From an uncultured Lachnospiraceae bacterium (lineage in GTDB: Bacteria; Bacillota; Clostridia; Lachnospirales; Lachnospiraceae): a stretch of 64,000 bases of DNA. Numbering within the stretch: position 1 is the stretch's first letter; each line of letters opens with the position of its first letter. Shown in pieces: positions 50,915-58,243 of the stretch. Both the position numbers and the translations under genes were made by a program. The stretch is from the NCBI GenBank assembly GCA_910580195.1, contig CAJTWA010000018.1, forward strand, positions 11,177-75,176, given 5' to 3'. The notes under the pieces were generated by a model that saw only the letters and a program-made list of their open reading frames with translations, had not been told where the DNA came from and searched no databases.

Positions 50915-52195
50915 TTAACGCTGGTTCAACTCCTCCACAATATCCTCCCATGTGACCCCTTTCTCCACCATCAGCACCATCACATGGTACAAGAAATCGG
51001 AAATTTCATACTTAATCTCTTCCGTTTCCGGGTTCTTAGCCGCAATCACAATCTCCGTGGCTTCTTCCCCCACTTTTTTCAGGATTTTGTCAATCCCTTT
51101 GTCGAAGAGGTAATTGGTGTAAGACCCTTCTTTCGGATGCACCTTCCGGTCTTTGATGGTATCATATACATCCTCAAACACCCGCAAAGGATTTTTTGTC
51201 GTAAATTCCTTCTTCACCAGCTCTTGGAAAAAGCAGCTTGGATTCCCGGTATGGCAGGCTGCCCCCACTTGGGAAACATTGGCAAGGAGGGTATCTTTGT
51301 CGCAGTCTACCGTCAGGGATTTGACATATTGGTAATGGCCGGAGGTTTCCCCCTTAATCCAAAGCTCCTGCCTGCTCCTGCTGTAATAAGCCATCTTCCC
51401 AAGGGACAGGGTAGTGTGGAACGCTTCTTCATTCATATATGCCATCATCAGCACTTCCGCTGTCCGGTAGTCTTGGACAATGACCGGTATCAGCCCCTGG
51501 GGGTTCAGCTTAAATTCAGACCATTCCATGGAGGATTCAAATTTCTTTGTTTCAATCCCCTCTGCCGCAAGGGCCTGCTTTAATTCTGTCACATAAGTAC
51601 CGGGGTCGCTGATATAAGGCCCCCCAATGCCAGTCACGCAGTCTTTTTTCAGGATTTCCACCCAGCGTTCCTTGTCATACCCTTGTACAATGACGCTGAA
51701 GGGAAGGTCTGTGATATCCTCCAAGGATTCAATGATTGCTTCATTTATCACAACTAATTTATGTACATGCTCCGTAACTTCTTTCTTATGCTTAAAAATT
51801 AAATCTACATTTTCCATTGAAACCAGCATTTTGTCCCGGCCGAACCGGGTTGCCCCTTCTTTCGCAAGGGAAATGGCGTCATGCCGCCCGCCGTCTAAAA
51901 TCACCCCGCGGCAGCCAGCATACAAAAGTTTCTTGATATCCTCCAGCCGTGCAATGGCGCCTGCCCCATAAATGGGGATCTCCATCATGCGGCTTAATTC
52001 CTTGATGGTGTGGAGGTTGGTTTCATGCTCCTTGTCCGAATCAGATAAATCAAAAATATAAAGTTTATCCACGCCGCTGTCGTTGTATGTTTTCGCCAAT
52101 TCTTTTAAATCCCCGGCGCTTCCCGGGTCATGCTGCCCTTTTACTGCCCTCCCATCTTTGAGGAAAATGGTGGCAATCAGGTTCTTACGTTCCAT
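50915..52195 (-). CDS. hisIE: HisIE fused to an N-terminal HisA/HisF-like barrel
   Basis: The 426-aa protein has three parts. Residues ~230-330 are phosphoribosyl-AMP cyclohydrolase (VIVQDYRTAEVLMMAYMNEE, ELWIKGETSGHYQYVK, DCDKDTLLANVSQVGAACHT). Residues ~335-426 are phosphoribosyl-ATP pyrophosphatase (LKKVGEEATEIVIAAKN). Residues 1-~220 resemble a HisA/HisF TIM barrel (FLKDGRAVKGQ, IYGAGAIARLEDIKKLLYAG), but the catalytic Asp of LDVKDG is Phe here (IFLKDG), and the second (VVAIDAK in HisF) reads VSMENVD. The barrel is probably non-catalytic. Last gene of the operon, eight bases after hisB. Confidence 0.9.
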   Translation of the reverse strand: MERKNLIATIFLKDGRAVKGQHDPGSAGDLKELAKTYNDSGVDKLYIFDLSDSDKEHETNLHTIKELSRMMEIPIYGAGAIARLEDIKKLLYAGCRGVILDGGRHDAISLAKEGATRFGRDKMLVSMENVDLIFKHKKEVTEHVHKLVVINEAIIESLEDITDLPFSVIVQGYDKERWVEILKKDCVTGIGGPYISDPGTYVTELKQALAAEGIETKKFESSMEWSEFKLNPQGLIPVIVQDYRTAEVLMMAYMNEEAFHTTLSLGKMAYYSRSRQELWIKGETSGHYQYVKSLTVDCDKDTLLANVSQVGAACHTGNPSCFFQELVKKEFTTKNPLRVFEDVYDTIKDRKVHPKEGSYTNYLFDKGIDKILKKVGEEATEIVIAAKNPETEEIKYEISDFLYHVMVLMVEKGVTWEDIVEELNQR

Positions 52196-52203
52196 ATCAT
52201 CAC

Positions 52204-52797
52204 CTATAAACTACCTTTCGTCGACATAATATCCTTGATCCTTGTGTCCCGCATGGTGGCTTCGTCCAAAGCGCGGCCAAAGGCCTTAAACAGCCCTTCC
52301 ACCATATGGTGGTTATTAAATCCAGATAAAATTTTCATATGCAGGTTCATGCCTGCGCTGTAGGAAATGGCATAGAAAAATTCCCTTACCATTTCTGTGT
52401 CCATGTACCCTACCCGTTCTGTGGTGAACTCCCCTTCAAAGGAAAAGTATGGCCTCCCACTTAAGTCAATGGCGCAGAGCACCAATGTTTCATCCATGGG
52501 CAGGATACAGCTCCCATACCGCTTAATGCCCCTTTTATCCCTCAATGCAATGCGTATGGCGTTCCCCAGCACAATCCCGGTATCTTCTATGGTATGGTGG
52601 GTATCCACAATCAAATCCCCTGACACATGGACTTTTAAGTCGAAAAACCCATGGCGGGCAAACCCGTCCAGCATATGGTCAAAAAAGCCAATCCCTGTGT
52701 CTAGCTGGGACGTGCCGGTGCCATCTAGGTTCAAGGTCAGGGTTACGTCTGTTTCCTTTGTTTTACGGTGCTGCTTTGCGGTCCTGTCTGCTGGCAT
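52204..52797 (-). CDS. hisB: Imidazoleglycerol-phosphate dehydratase
   Basis: Dehydrates IGP to imidazole-acetol phosphate with manganese. A 197-aa single-function HisB with the two His-rich motifs FFDHMLDGFARHG and DTHHTIEDTGIVLG, and the C-terminal FNNHHMVEGLFKAFGRAL. GAGGAG precedes ATG 52797 by seven bases; longer in-frame starts lack this. It lies between hisD and hisIE. Confidence 0.96.
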   Translation of the reverse strand: MPADRTAKQHRKTKETDVTLTLNLDGTGTSQLDTGIGFFDHMLDGFARHGFFDLKVHVSGDLIVDTHHTIEDTGIVLGNAIRIALRDKRGIKRYGSCILPMDETLVLCAIDLSGRPYFSFEGEFTTERVGYMDTEMVREFFYAISYSAGMNLHMKILSGFNNHHMVEGLFKAFGRALDEATMRDTRIKDIMSTKGSL

Positions 52798-52816
52798 TGC
52801 GCTCTCCTCTTTTCTT

Positions 52817-54109
52817 TTATTCTTCAAACCTTACTTTAATCGAATTTGCGTGCGCCGTCAACTGTTCTGAGGTAGCAAATTGCACAATATCTTGATAAAT
52901 TGGCTCCAAGGCTTCTTTGGAATATGAAATAATGCTGGATTTCTTGATAAAATCATCTACCCCAAGGGGGGAGAAAAATTTTGCAGTCCCATTGGTGGGG
53001 AGCACGTGGTTCGGCCCGGCGAAATAATCCCCCAAGGGTTCGCTGGCATATTCCCCTAAGAAAATAGCCCCAGCATTCTTGATCTGCATCATCGTCCCAA
53101 AGGGATCGGCCGTCAGGATTTCCAAATGCTCCGACGCAATTTCGTTGGCCGCAAGGACGGCCTGCCCCATATTCTCCGCCACAAGGATATACCCATAATT
53201 TTCCAAGGATTTTTCAATAATCTCTTTCCGGGAAAGCTCTGCGGTAAATTTATCAATTTCAGCAGAAACCTGCTCCGCCAATGCCTGACTGTCCGTAATC
53301 AGGATTGCGCTGGCAAGCTCGTCATGTTCTGCCTGTGAAAGCAAGTCTGCCGCCACATACCGTGGATTCGCCGTCCCGTCTGCAAGGACAAGGATTTCGC
53401 TGGGCCCTGCGATGGAATCAATGCTGACATGGCCGAACACTGCTTTTTTGGCAAGGGCTACGTAAATGTTCCCCGGCCCTACGATTTTATCTACTTTTGG
53501 GATGCTCTCCGTGCCAAAGGCCAAAGCCGCGATGGCCTGTGCGCCGCCTACCTTGTAGATTTCATCTACCCCGGCAAGGTCTGCCGCCGCCAATGTGGCA
53601 GGGTTTACCTTCCCTTCCCGGTTACATGGCGTCACCATCACAATTTTTTCTACCCCTGCTACTTTTGCAGGGATGACATTCATCAGGACGGAGGAAGGGT
53701 ACGACGCCTTGCCTCCCGGCACGTAGACCCCTACCTTTTCTAAGGCAGTTACTTTCTGTCCCAGCAGTACGCCGTCCGGCCTGCTGTCAAACCAGCTATA
53801 CCGCTTCTGCTTCTCATGGTAAGCCCTGATATTTTCCAAAGATTTCTTCATCACTTCGATTAATTTCCCATCCGTCTGGCGGTAAGCCTCTGCCACTTCC
53901 TCCTTGGAAACTAGGAGGGTTTGGGGGGTAAGTTCCGCGCCGTCAAATTGTTTGGTATAGGAAAATACGGCTTCATCCCGCTTCGTACGCACCTCCCCAA
54001 TGATTTCATTGACCCGTGCTTCATATTCTGTATAGCTGTTGGGGCTGCGCTTAAGCAAATCTTCCTGCAGGTTTTTCCTTGTTTCTTCTGTTAGCTGCAA
54101 TATCCTCAT
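52817..54109 (-). CDS. hisD: Histidinol dehydrogenase
   Basis: Two-step NAD-dependent oxidation of histidinol to histidine. A 430-aa zinc enzyme. LEKVGVYVPGGKASYPSSVL, IYKVGGAQAIAALAFGT, VDKIVGPGNIYVALAKKAVF, SQAEHDELASAIL and the catalytic Glu-His pair in EIASEHLEILT are all seen. AGGAG precedes ATG 54109 within the end of hisG. Confidence 0.97.
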   Translation of the reverse strand: MRILQLTEETRKNLQEDLLKRSPNSYTEYEARVNEIIGEVRTKRDEAVFSYTKQFDGAELTPQTLLVSKEEVAEAYRQTDGKLIEVMKKSLENIRAYHEKQKRYSWFDSRPDGVLLGQKVTALEKVGVYVPGGKASYPSSVLMNVIPAKVAGVEKIVMVTPCNREGKVNPATLAAADLAGVDEIYKVGGAQAIAALAFGTESIPKVDKIVGPGNIYVALAKKAVFGHVSIDSIAGPSEILVLADGTANPRYVAADLLSQAEHDELASAILITDSQALAEQVSAEIDKFTAELSRKEIIEKSLENYGYILVAENMGQAVLAANEIASEHLEILTADPFGTMMQIKNAGAIFLGEYASEPLGDYFAGPNHVLPTNGTAKFFSPLGVDDFIKKSSIISYSKEALEPIYQDIVQFATSEQLTAHANSIKVRFEE

Positions 54110-54119
54110 ACATTTCTCC

Positions 54120-54764
54120 TCACAATACATTTTTTAAATCCTGTATTAATTTTGTAATCCGCTCGTTTTCCATTTTCATGCTTACTTGGTTCACGACCAT
54201 CCGGGCAGAAAGGGGGCAGACTTCTTCCAGCACGCTCAGCCCATTTTCCCGTAACGTGGAGCCAGTTTCCACAATGTCTACAATGACTTCAGAAAGCCCT
54301 ACGATGGGCGCAAGCTCAATGGAGCCGTTCAGCTTAATGATTTCCACCGTCTGGTGCTTCTTATTGTAAAAATAATTTTTGGCAATCCGCGGGTATTTGG
54401 TAGCTACCCGGATCAGTTCATGGTGCTTGAGCAATTCTTCCGCTTCTTTCGGCCCGCAGACGCACATCCGGCATTTTCCGAAACCCAAATCCAGCACTTC
54501 GTAAATATTCCTTGCTTCTTCTAAAATGGTATCCTTGCCGGCCACCCCGATGTCGGCCGCCCCGTATTCTACATAGGTGGGCACGTCCGGGCCTTTGGCG
54601 AGGAAAAACCTAAGCTTCAGCTCTTCGTTGGTAAAAATCAGTTTCCGGGTATTTTTATCTTTCATTTCTTGGCAGGTAATGCCTATTTTTTCGAAGGCTT
54701 CTAAGGTCTGTTTTGCAAGGCGGCCTTTTCCCAGTGCAAATGTCAAGTATCTCATATCTTCCAT
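54120..54764 (-). CDS. hisG: ATP phosphoribosyltransferase, short catalytic subunit
   Basis: First committed step of histidine synthesis. The 214-aa length and absence of the C-terminal ACT-like domain mark the short form, which needs HisZ for activity and histidine feedback. Segments LTFALGKGRLAKQTLEAFEK, YGAADIGVAGKDTI and the PRPP loop IVDIVETGSTLRENGL are clear. hisZ lies 250 bp upstream in the same direction. Confidence 0.96.
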   Translation of the reverse strand: MEDMRYLTFALGKGRLAKQTLEAFEKIGITCQEMKDKNTRKLIFTNEELKLRFFLAKGPDVPTYVEYGAADIGVAGKDTILEEARNIYEVLDLGFGKCRMCVCGPKEAEELLKHHELIRVATKYPRIAKNYFYNKKHQTVEIIKLNGSIELAPIVGLSEVIVDIVETGSTLRENGLSVLEEVCPLSARMVVNQVSMKMENERITKLIQDLKNVL

Positions 54765-55015
54765 GGTGTTCCCACTTTCTCTATATTAATTCTTATTATT
54801 AATTTTAGATTATATTTATTTCCGCGGACAATGAGCCAAGTTCCGTGCTTGCGCGCGCAATTGCCGGACGCTGCGGAGGCAATTGCCCTGTGGGTGCAGA
54901 TTCCCGCAGTTTGCTGCATTGCAAACTTAATGTCCCGCTGCTTGCAGTGTGATATTGGGCTATAGGAGCCCTTCTCTCTATAAGGATAGGCAGCCCATTT
55001 TCCCAGCCGTTTCCT
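54765..55015 (-). promoter_or_regulatory. hisZ-hisG intergenic region with strong hairpin
   Basis: The 251-bp gap has no gene. GCAATTGCC (about 54867-54875) pairs with GGCAATTGC (about 54888-54896), a 9-bp stem with a 12-nt loop. On the minus strand TATAAT in AAATATAATC lies between this hairpin and hisG, with only a poor -35 (TTGGCT at 19 bp). It may be an internal promoter, an attenuator or a stability element. It shares a CGGCAATTGCG string with element copy C, but not the rest of that family. Confidence 0.4.
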
Positions 55016-56212
55016 TTAATCTGCATCGGAAAGGAACTGCACCTGCATCTTATGCATCCGTTCCCCATAGGCCAGATAAGCCTCTTTCGGTTTCGTTTCC
55101 TCCCATACGGCGAGGGAAACCTGCTGCCCTTGCTGCCGCAGCAGCTCCGCTTGCCGGATGGCCTGTTCTAGTTCCGGCTCCCGGTATACGAGGAGGATCC
55201 CGCCGCTTTCGGCAGGAAGTTTGATTTTCTGCCGGGACAGCGCTGCCATAAGCTGGTCGATGGATACTGCAAAACCAATGGAAGGGGCATCTTTCCCAAA
55301 ATAGTTCAGGAGCTTGTCGTAACGCCCCCCTTTGACAATGGGCTCCCCGCTCCCGAAAGTATAGCCTGCAAAAATAATGCCCGTATAATAATGGTAGCTG
55401 CTTAACATCCCAAGTTCTATGGAAATGTAATTTTCCACCCTATAATGCTGGAGCACAGCCGCTAATTTTTCCAGACGGCCCAGCGCATGCAGCACGGCCG
55501 GGAACTTGGCGGAAAGCTCTTTTGCCCTTGCCATCATTTCCCCCGTCATGCAGATATTCCCAAGCATGGAAAATAATTCTTTTAATTCACATGGCAAATG
55601 CAGGGAATCCAGCAATTCTTCTACGCCAAAGAAATTTTTATTGGCAATCAGTTCCGTAAGCTCCTGCTCCGTGTCCTCTTCCAAGCTGGCCGCTTCTGCC
55701 AGCCCCCGGAAAAAGCCCGCATGACCTACGCCAATCTGGAATTCCTTCAGCCCTGCGGTTTTCAAGGCGTTTACCACAAGGGCAAGGATTTCCGCGTCTG
55801 CGGCAACAGAATTATCCCCGATTAATTCTGCCCCCAACTGGGTCGTTTCCTTTAACCTGCCCTGATAGCTGCTGTTGTTGATGAAGGTGTTTCCCATATA
55901 GCATAGGCGGACGGGGAATTCTTCATCCCCATAATATTTTGCCGCGCACCTTGCAATGGAAGGGGTGATGTCGGGCCGGAGCACCAAGGTGTTCCCTTCC
56001 CGGTCAAAAAATTTATATAAATCCTTTGACGGGGTTGTCCCGATTTCCCTGCTGAAGATATCAAAAAACTCAAAGGTCGGCGTTTCAATTGCATGGTATC
56101 CGTATTTTTTCAGCAAACCATGCAGGTTTTCCTGCAAAATAAGTTTCCGTGCACATTCGCTATTATAGATATCCCGGACGCCTTCCGGTGTATGTAATAA
56201 TTTCCGCTGCAT
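55016..56212 (-). CDS. hisZ: ATP phosphoribosyltransferase regulatory subunit HisZ
   Basis: A 398-aa catalytically inactive relative of histidyl-tRNA synthetase that activates short HisG. LLHTPEGVRDIYNSECARKL, FEFFDIFSREIG, LVLRPDITPSIARCAAKYYG (motif 2 region) and IVKGGRYDKLLNYFGKDAPS are present. The class-II synthetase C-terminal anticodon domain is replaced by a short tail ending VQFLSDAD. I choose ATG 56212, seven bases after AAAGGAA. It heads the operon and has a ~235-nt leader. Confidence 0.94.
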   Translation of the reverse strand: MQRKLLHTPEGVRDIYNSECARKLILQENLHGLLKKYGYHAIETPTFEFFDIFSREIGTTPSKDLYKFFDREGNTLVLRPDITPSIARCAAKYYGDEEFPVRLCYMGNTFINNSSYQGRLKETTQLGAELIGDNSVAADAEILALVVNALKTAGLKEFQIGVGHAGFFRGLAEAASLEEDTEQELTELIANKNFFGVEELLDSLHLPCELKELFSMLGNICMTGEMMARAKELSAKFPAVLHALGRLEKLAAVLQHYRVENYISIELGMLSSYHYYTGIIFAGYTFGSGEPIVKGGRYDKLLNYFGKDAPSIGFAVSIDQLMAALSRQKIKLPAESGGILLVYREPELEQAIRQAELLRQQGQQVSLAVWEETKPKEAYLAYGERMHKMQVQFLSDAD

Positions 56213-56280
56213 AAATTGTTCCTTTCCATCTGTCATTTTCTGCCGTCCCATCTGCCCCGCCATTTTCTGGGCCTGCGGGG

Positions 56281-56424
56281 GTTGTATGGATATTATGCCT
56301 GCCCAATTTTAGGTAAAGCTATTGTTTCAGATGATTCCTGCTTTACCGTGGGAATTGCATGGACATTATTCCTGCCCGGTTTTGGGCAAAGCCATTTCTT
56401 AAAATGATTGCTTTGCCGGGCACT
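56281..56424 (-). repeat. 73-bp tandem duplication with covarying hairpins in the hisZ leader
   Basis: Two head-to-tail copies (about 56281-56353 and 56354-56424) share TGGA(T/C)ATTAT, CCTGCCC and ATGATT. Each encloses a hairpin with a 20/17-nt loop: GGTAAAGC/GCTTTACC (56312-56319/56340-56347) and GGCAAAGC/GCTTTGCC (56385-56392/56410-56417). The T-A pair in one is a C-G pair in the other. The second copy can also form GCCCGG/CCGGGC (56374-56379/56416-56421), which competes with the first stem. No T-box sequence is seen. Confidence 0.75.
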
Positions 56425-56454
56425 TTAATATGCTACTATATTAAAAACATGCCT

Positions 56455-56483
56455 ATTATATAGGAAAGGCGTGTGTTTGTCAA
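56455..56483 (-). promoter_or_regulatory. Perfect-consensus his operon promoter
   Basis: On the minus strand TTGACA (56483-56478), exactly 17 bp, TATAAT (56460-56455). Such a strong promoter suggests that control lies downstream, in the structured leader, or in a repressor bound here. Confidence 0.9.
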
Positions 56484-56559
56484 CCGCGCGTTCCATCGCT
56501 GGCTTTCCCAAGGGCAGCCCGGGTTCCATCGCTGGTTTTTCCCAAAGGCAGGCTGGCGT

Positions 56560-57093
56560 TTAGGCACGCAAGTCCAAGTCCTTTTGCATCAAGTCTAAAT
56601 ACGGCACTAAAATCCCGCCTTTCGGGGTTATAAAAAAATCCGGCTCCAATTCCCCATACCGGAAACTTTTCCGCCCGCCCTCTTTGGCACGGTTCCAGAA
56701 TTCCAGCATTTTCTGGCAGCGCAGGTAATAAAATTCATTCCGGTGGGAATAGAAAACCACCAAAAAGGAAACGCCGCCCTGCCCCTCAAACTGTTCCATA
56801 AACTGGACTTGGTGGGGATGGATGTTCTGCAGGGGGAAGGTATCGGTATGGCACTCCTTCGCGTCAAAGCATACTGGGATGCCCTGCACCGCCCCGATGT
56901 AATCCACCGTGCTCTTCTGCCCGAAATAGGCCAAGGTAATGTGGCGGCTGTCCTTGTCGATTTGGACTGGGGTGATGGGGGTAGGGACTTTTTGGATTAA
57001 GGCAAGCCCGTGCTCTGCATATTTTTCATTGGTGAGGTTGATAAATTCTTCCAAAGTGGAGCCCCGCAGGCCCCGGGAGTTCCATGTTGCCAT
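56560..57093 (-). CDS. recU: Holliday junction resolvase RecU
   Basis: A 177-aa PD-(D/E)xK nuclease that resolves recombination junctions in Firmicutes. RGSTLEEFINLTNEKYAEHG, STVDYIGAVQGIPVCFDAKE with the catalytic D, E and K, and IHPHQVQFMEQFEGQGGVSF fit the family. recU usually adjoins a class A PBP gene, which is not seen here. AAAGGG precedes ATG. Confidence 0.92.
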   Translation of the reverse strand: MATWNSRGLRGSTLEEFINLTNEKYAEHGLALIQKVPTPITPVQIDKDSRHITLAYFGQKSTVDYIGAVQGIPVCFDAKECHTDTFPLQNIHPHQVQFMEQFEGQGGVSFLVVFYSHRNEFYYLRCQKMLEFWNRAKEGGRKSFRYGELEPDFFITPKGGILVPYLDLMQKDLDLRA

Positions 57094-57158
57094 ATGGTTT
57101 CCCTTTCTTGCGGTAAATTTCTATCGTTTTTCCCCATGCCAGGCTGATTTCTGGCTGG

Positions 57159-57253
57159 ATGGGGCGCTGAGCAAACCATCATGCAGGCGGTACGCGTAAA
57201 AATATCTTTATCAGCGCTTTTCCGTCCGTTGGCTAATGGGGCGCTGAGCAAAC
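57159..57253. repeat. 77-bp-spaced direct repeat between recU and rluA-type gene
   Basis: ATGGGGCGCTGAGCAAAC occurs exactly at 57159-57176 and 57236-57253, with flanking similarity (CTGGCTGG and TTGGCTA before, CAT and TAT after). Confidence 0.85.
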
Positions 57254-57263
57254 TATGATATGC

Positions 57264-58241
57264 CTAGGATGGAACGTTATGTTTTTCTAAGGAACGGATT
57301 ACTCTCTGGAATTCCCCATTGAGGGGCGCAATCAGCTCCTTGCCGTCGGGAAACTTCATGCGGTAAGCATGGAGCAGCTGGGAACGGACATGGAGTTTCC
57401 GTGCAAACCATTCATTGGCTGCCCGATCCCCATATTTCTGGTCCCCAATGACGGGATGCCCGGCTGCTGCCAGCTGGACGCGTATCTGGTGGGAACGCCC
57501 GGTGATAAGCTGCACTTCCAAGAGTGTCGCAACCCCCTGTTCCCCCAGCCTGTAATGCTCCACAGGGACATATGTTATCTTGATATATTTGCTGCCGGGG
57601 GATTCCTGCCTTGAAAGGGTAACTTGGTTGCTCTCCCCGTCCTTTGACAGCCATCCTTCCAAGGCCTGCGCCCCTTGGGCTTTCCCTTTTACAAAGCAGC
57701 GGTAATATTTTTCTACCAAACGGCTGTTGAGCTGTTTCGCCATGTCCTGTAAGCCCCGCAGGCTTTTCCCGGCAACTAAGAGGCCGGAGGTGTTCCGGTC
57801 CAAGCGGTTGCAGACCGAGGGGCGGAAGGTAAGGAGGTCCTGCTCCGTGAGTTCCTGTTCCTTCAATAAGTAGCCAATGATATATTCATTGGCGGAAATA
57901 TCCCCGGAGCCTGCTTTCTGGGAAAGCATCCCCACCGGCTTATTGATAGCCAAGATATCCTTATCTTCATAGATGACTTCCAAAGGGGTATAGGGGTAAC
58001 AGGCAGAAACATCCGGGGCGCCCTTTGAAAATTTCTGGATGGTTTCGTCGGAAAGGAACAGCTTCACTTCGTCCCCTTGTTTCAGCTTTTCAGAGCCGTC
58101 TGCTTTTTTTCCGTTTAAAGTGATATTTTTCTTCCGCAGCATTTTGTAAATAAAGCTGCCGGGGGCTTTTTGGAGCAGTTTTTTTAAATATTTGTCAAAA
58201 CGCTGGTCTTTCTCGTTGCTTCCTATCTGAAAACTCTGCAT
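57264..58241 (-). CDS. RluA family pseudouridine synthase (RluC-like)
   Basis: A 325-aa synthase with an N-terminal S4 domain (DQRFDKYLKKLLQKAPGSFI) and a catalytic domain whose aspartate is in VCNRLDRNTSGLLVAGKSL, followed by GRSHQIRVQLAAAGHPVIGD. The NRLDRNTSG version and the S4 domain point to the RluC/D branch acting on 23S rRNA. AGGAGG is four bases from ATG. It is two bases from the ygiQ-type gene, so the two are one transcript. Confidence 0.92.
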   Translation of the reverse strand: MQSFQIGSNEKDQRFDKYLKKLLQKAPGSFIYKMLRKKNITLNGKKADGSEKLKQGDEVKLFLSDETIQKFSKGAPDVSACYPYTPLEVIYEDKDILAINKPVGMLSQKAGSGDISANEYIIGYLLKEQELTEQDLLTFRPSVCNRLDRNTSGLLVAGKSLRGLQDMAKQLNSRLVEKYYRCFVKGKAQGAQALEGWLSKDGESNQVTLSRQESPGSKYIKITYVPVEHYRLGEQGVATLLEVQLITGRSHQIRVQLAAAGHPVIGDQKYGDRAANEWFARKLHVRSQLLHAYRMKFPDGKELIAPLNGEFQRVIRSLEKHNVPS

Positions 58242-58243
58242 GG

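Noticed and set aside
56213..56450. T-box riboswitch in the hisZ leader
   Set aside because: The conserved T-box sequence (TGGNACCGCG) and a terminator with U-run are absent.
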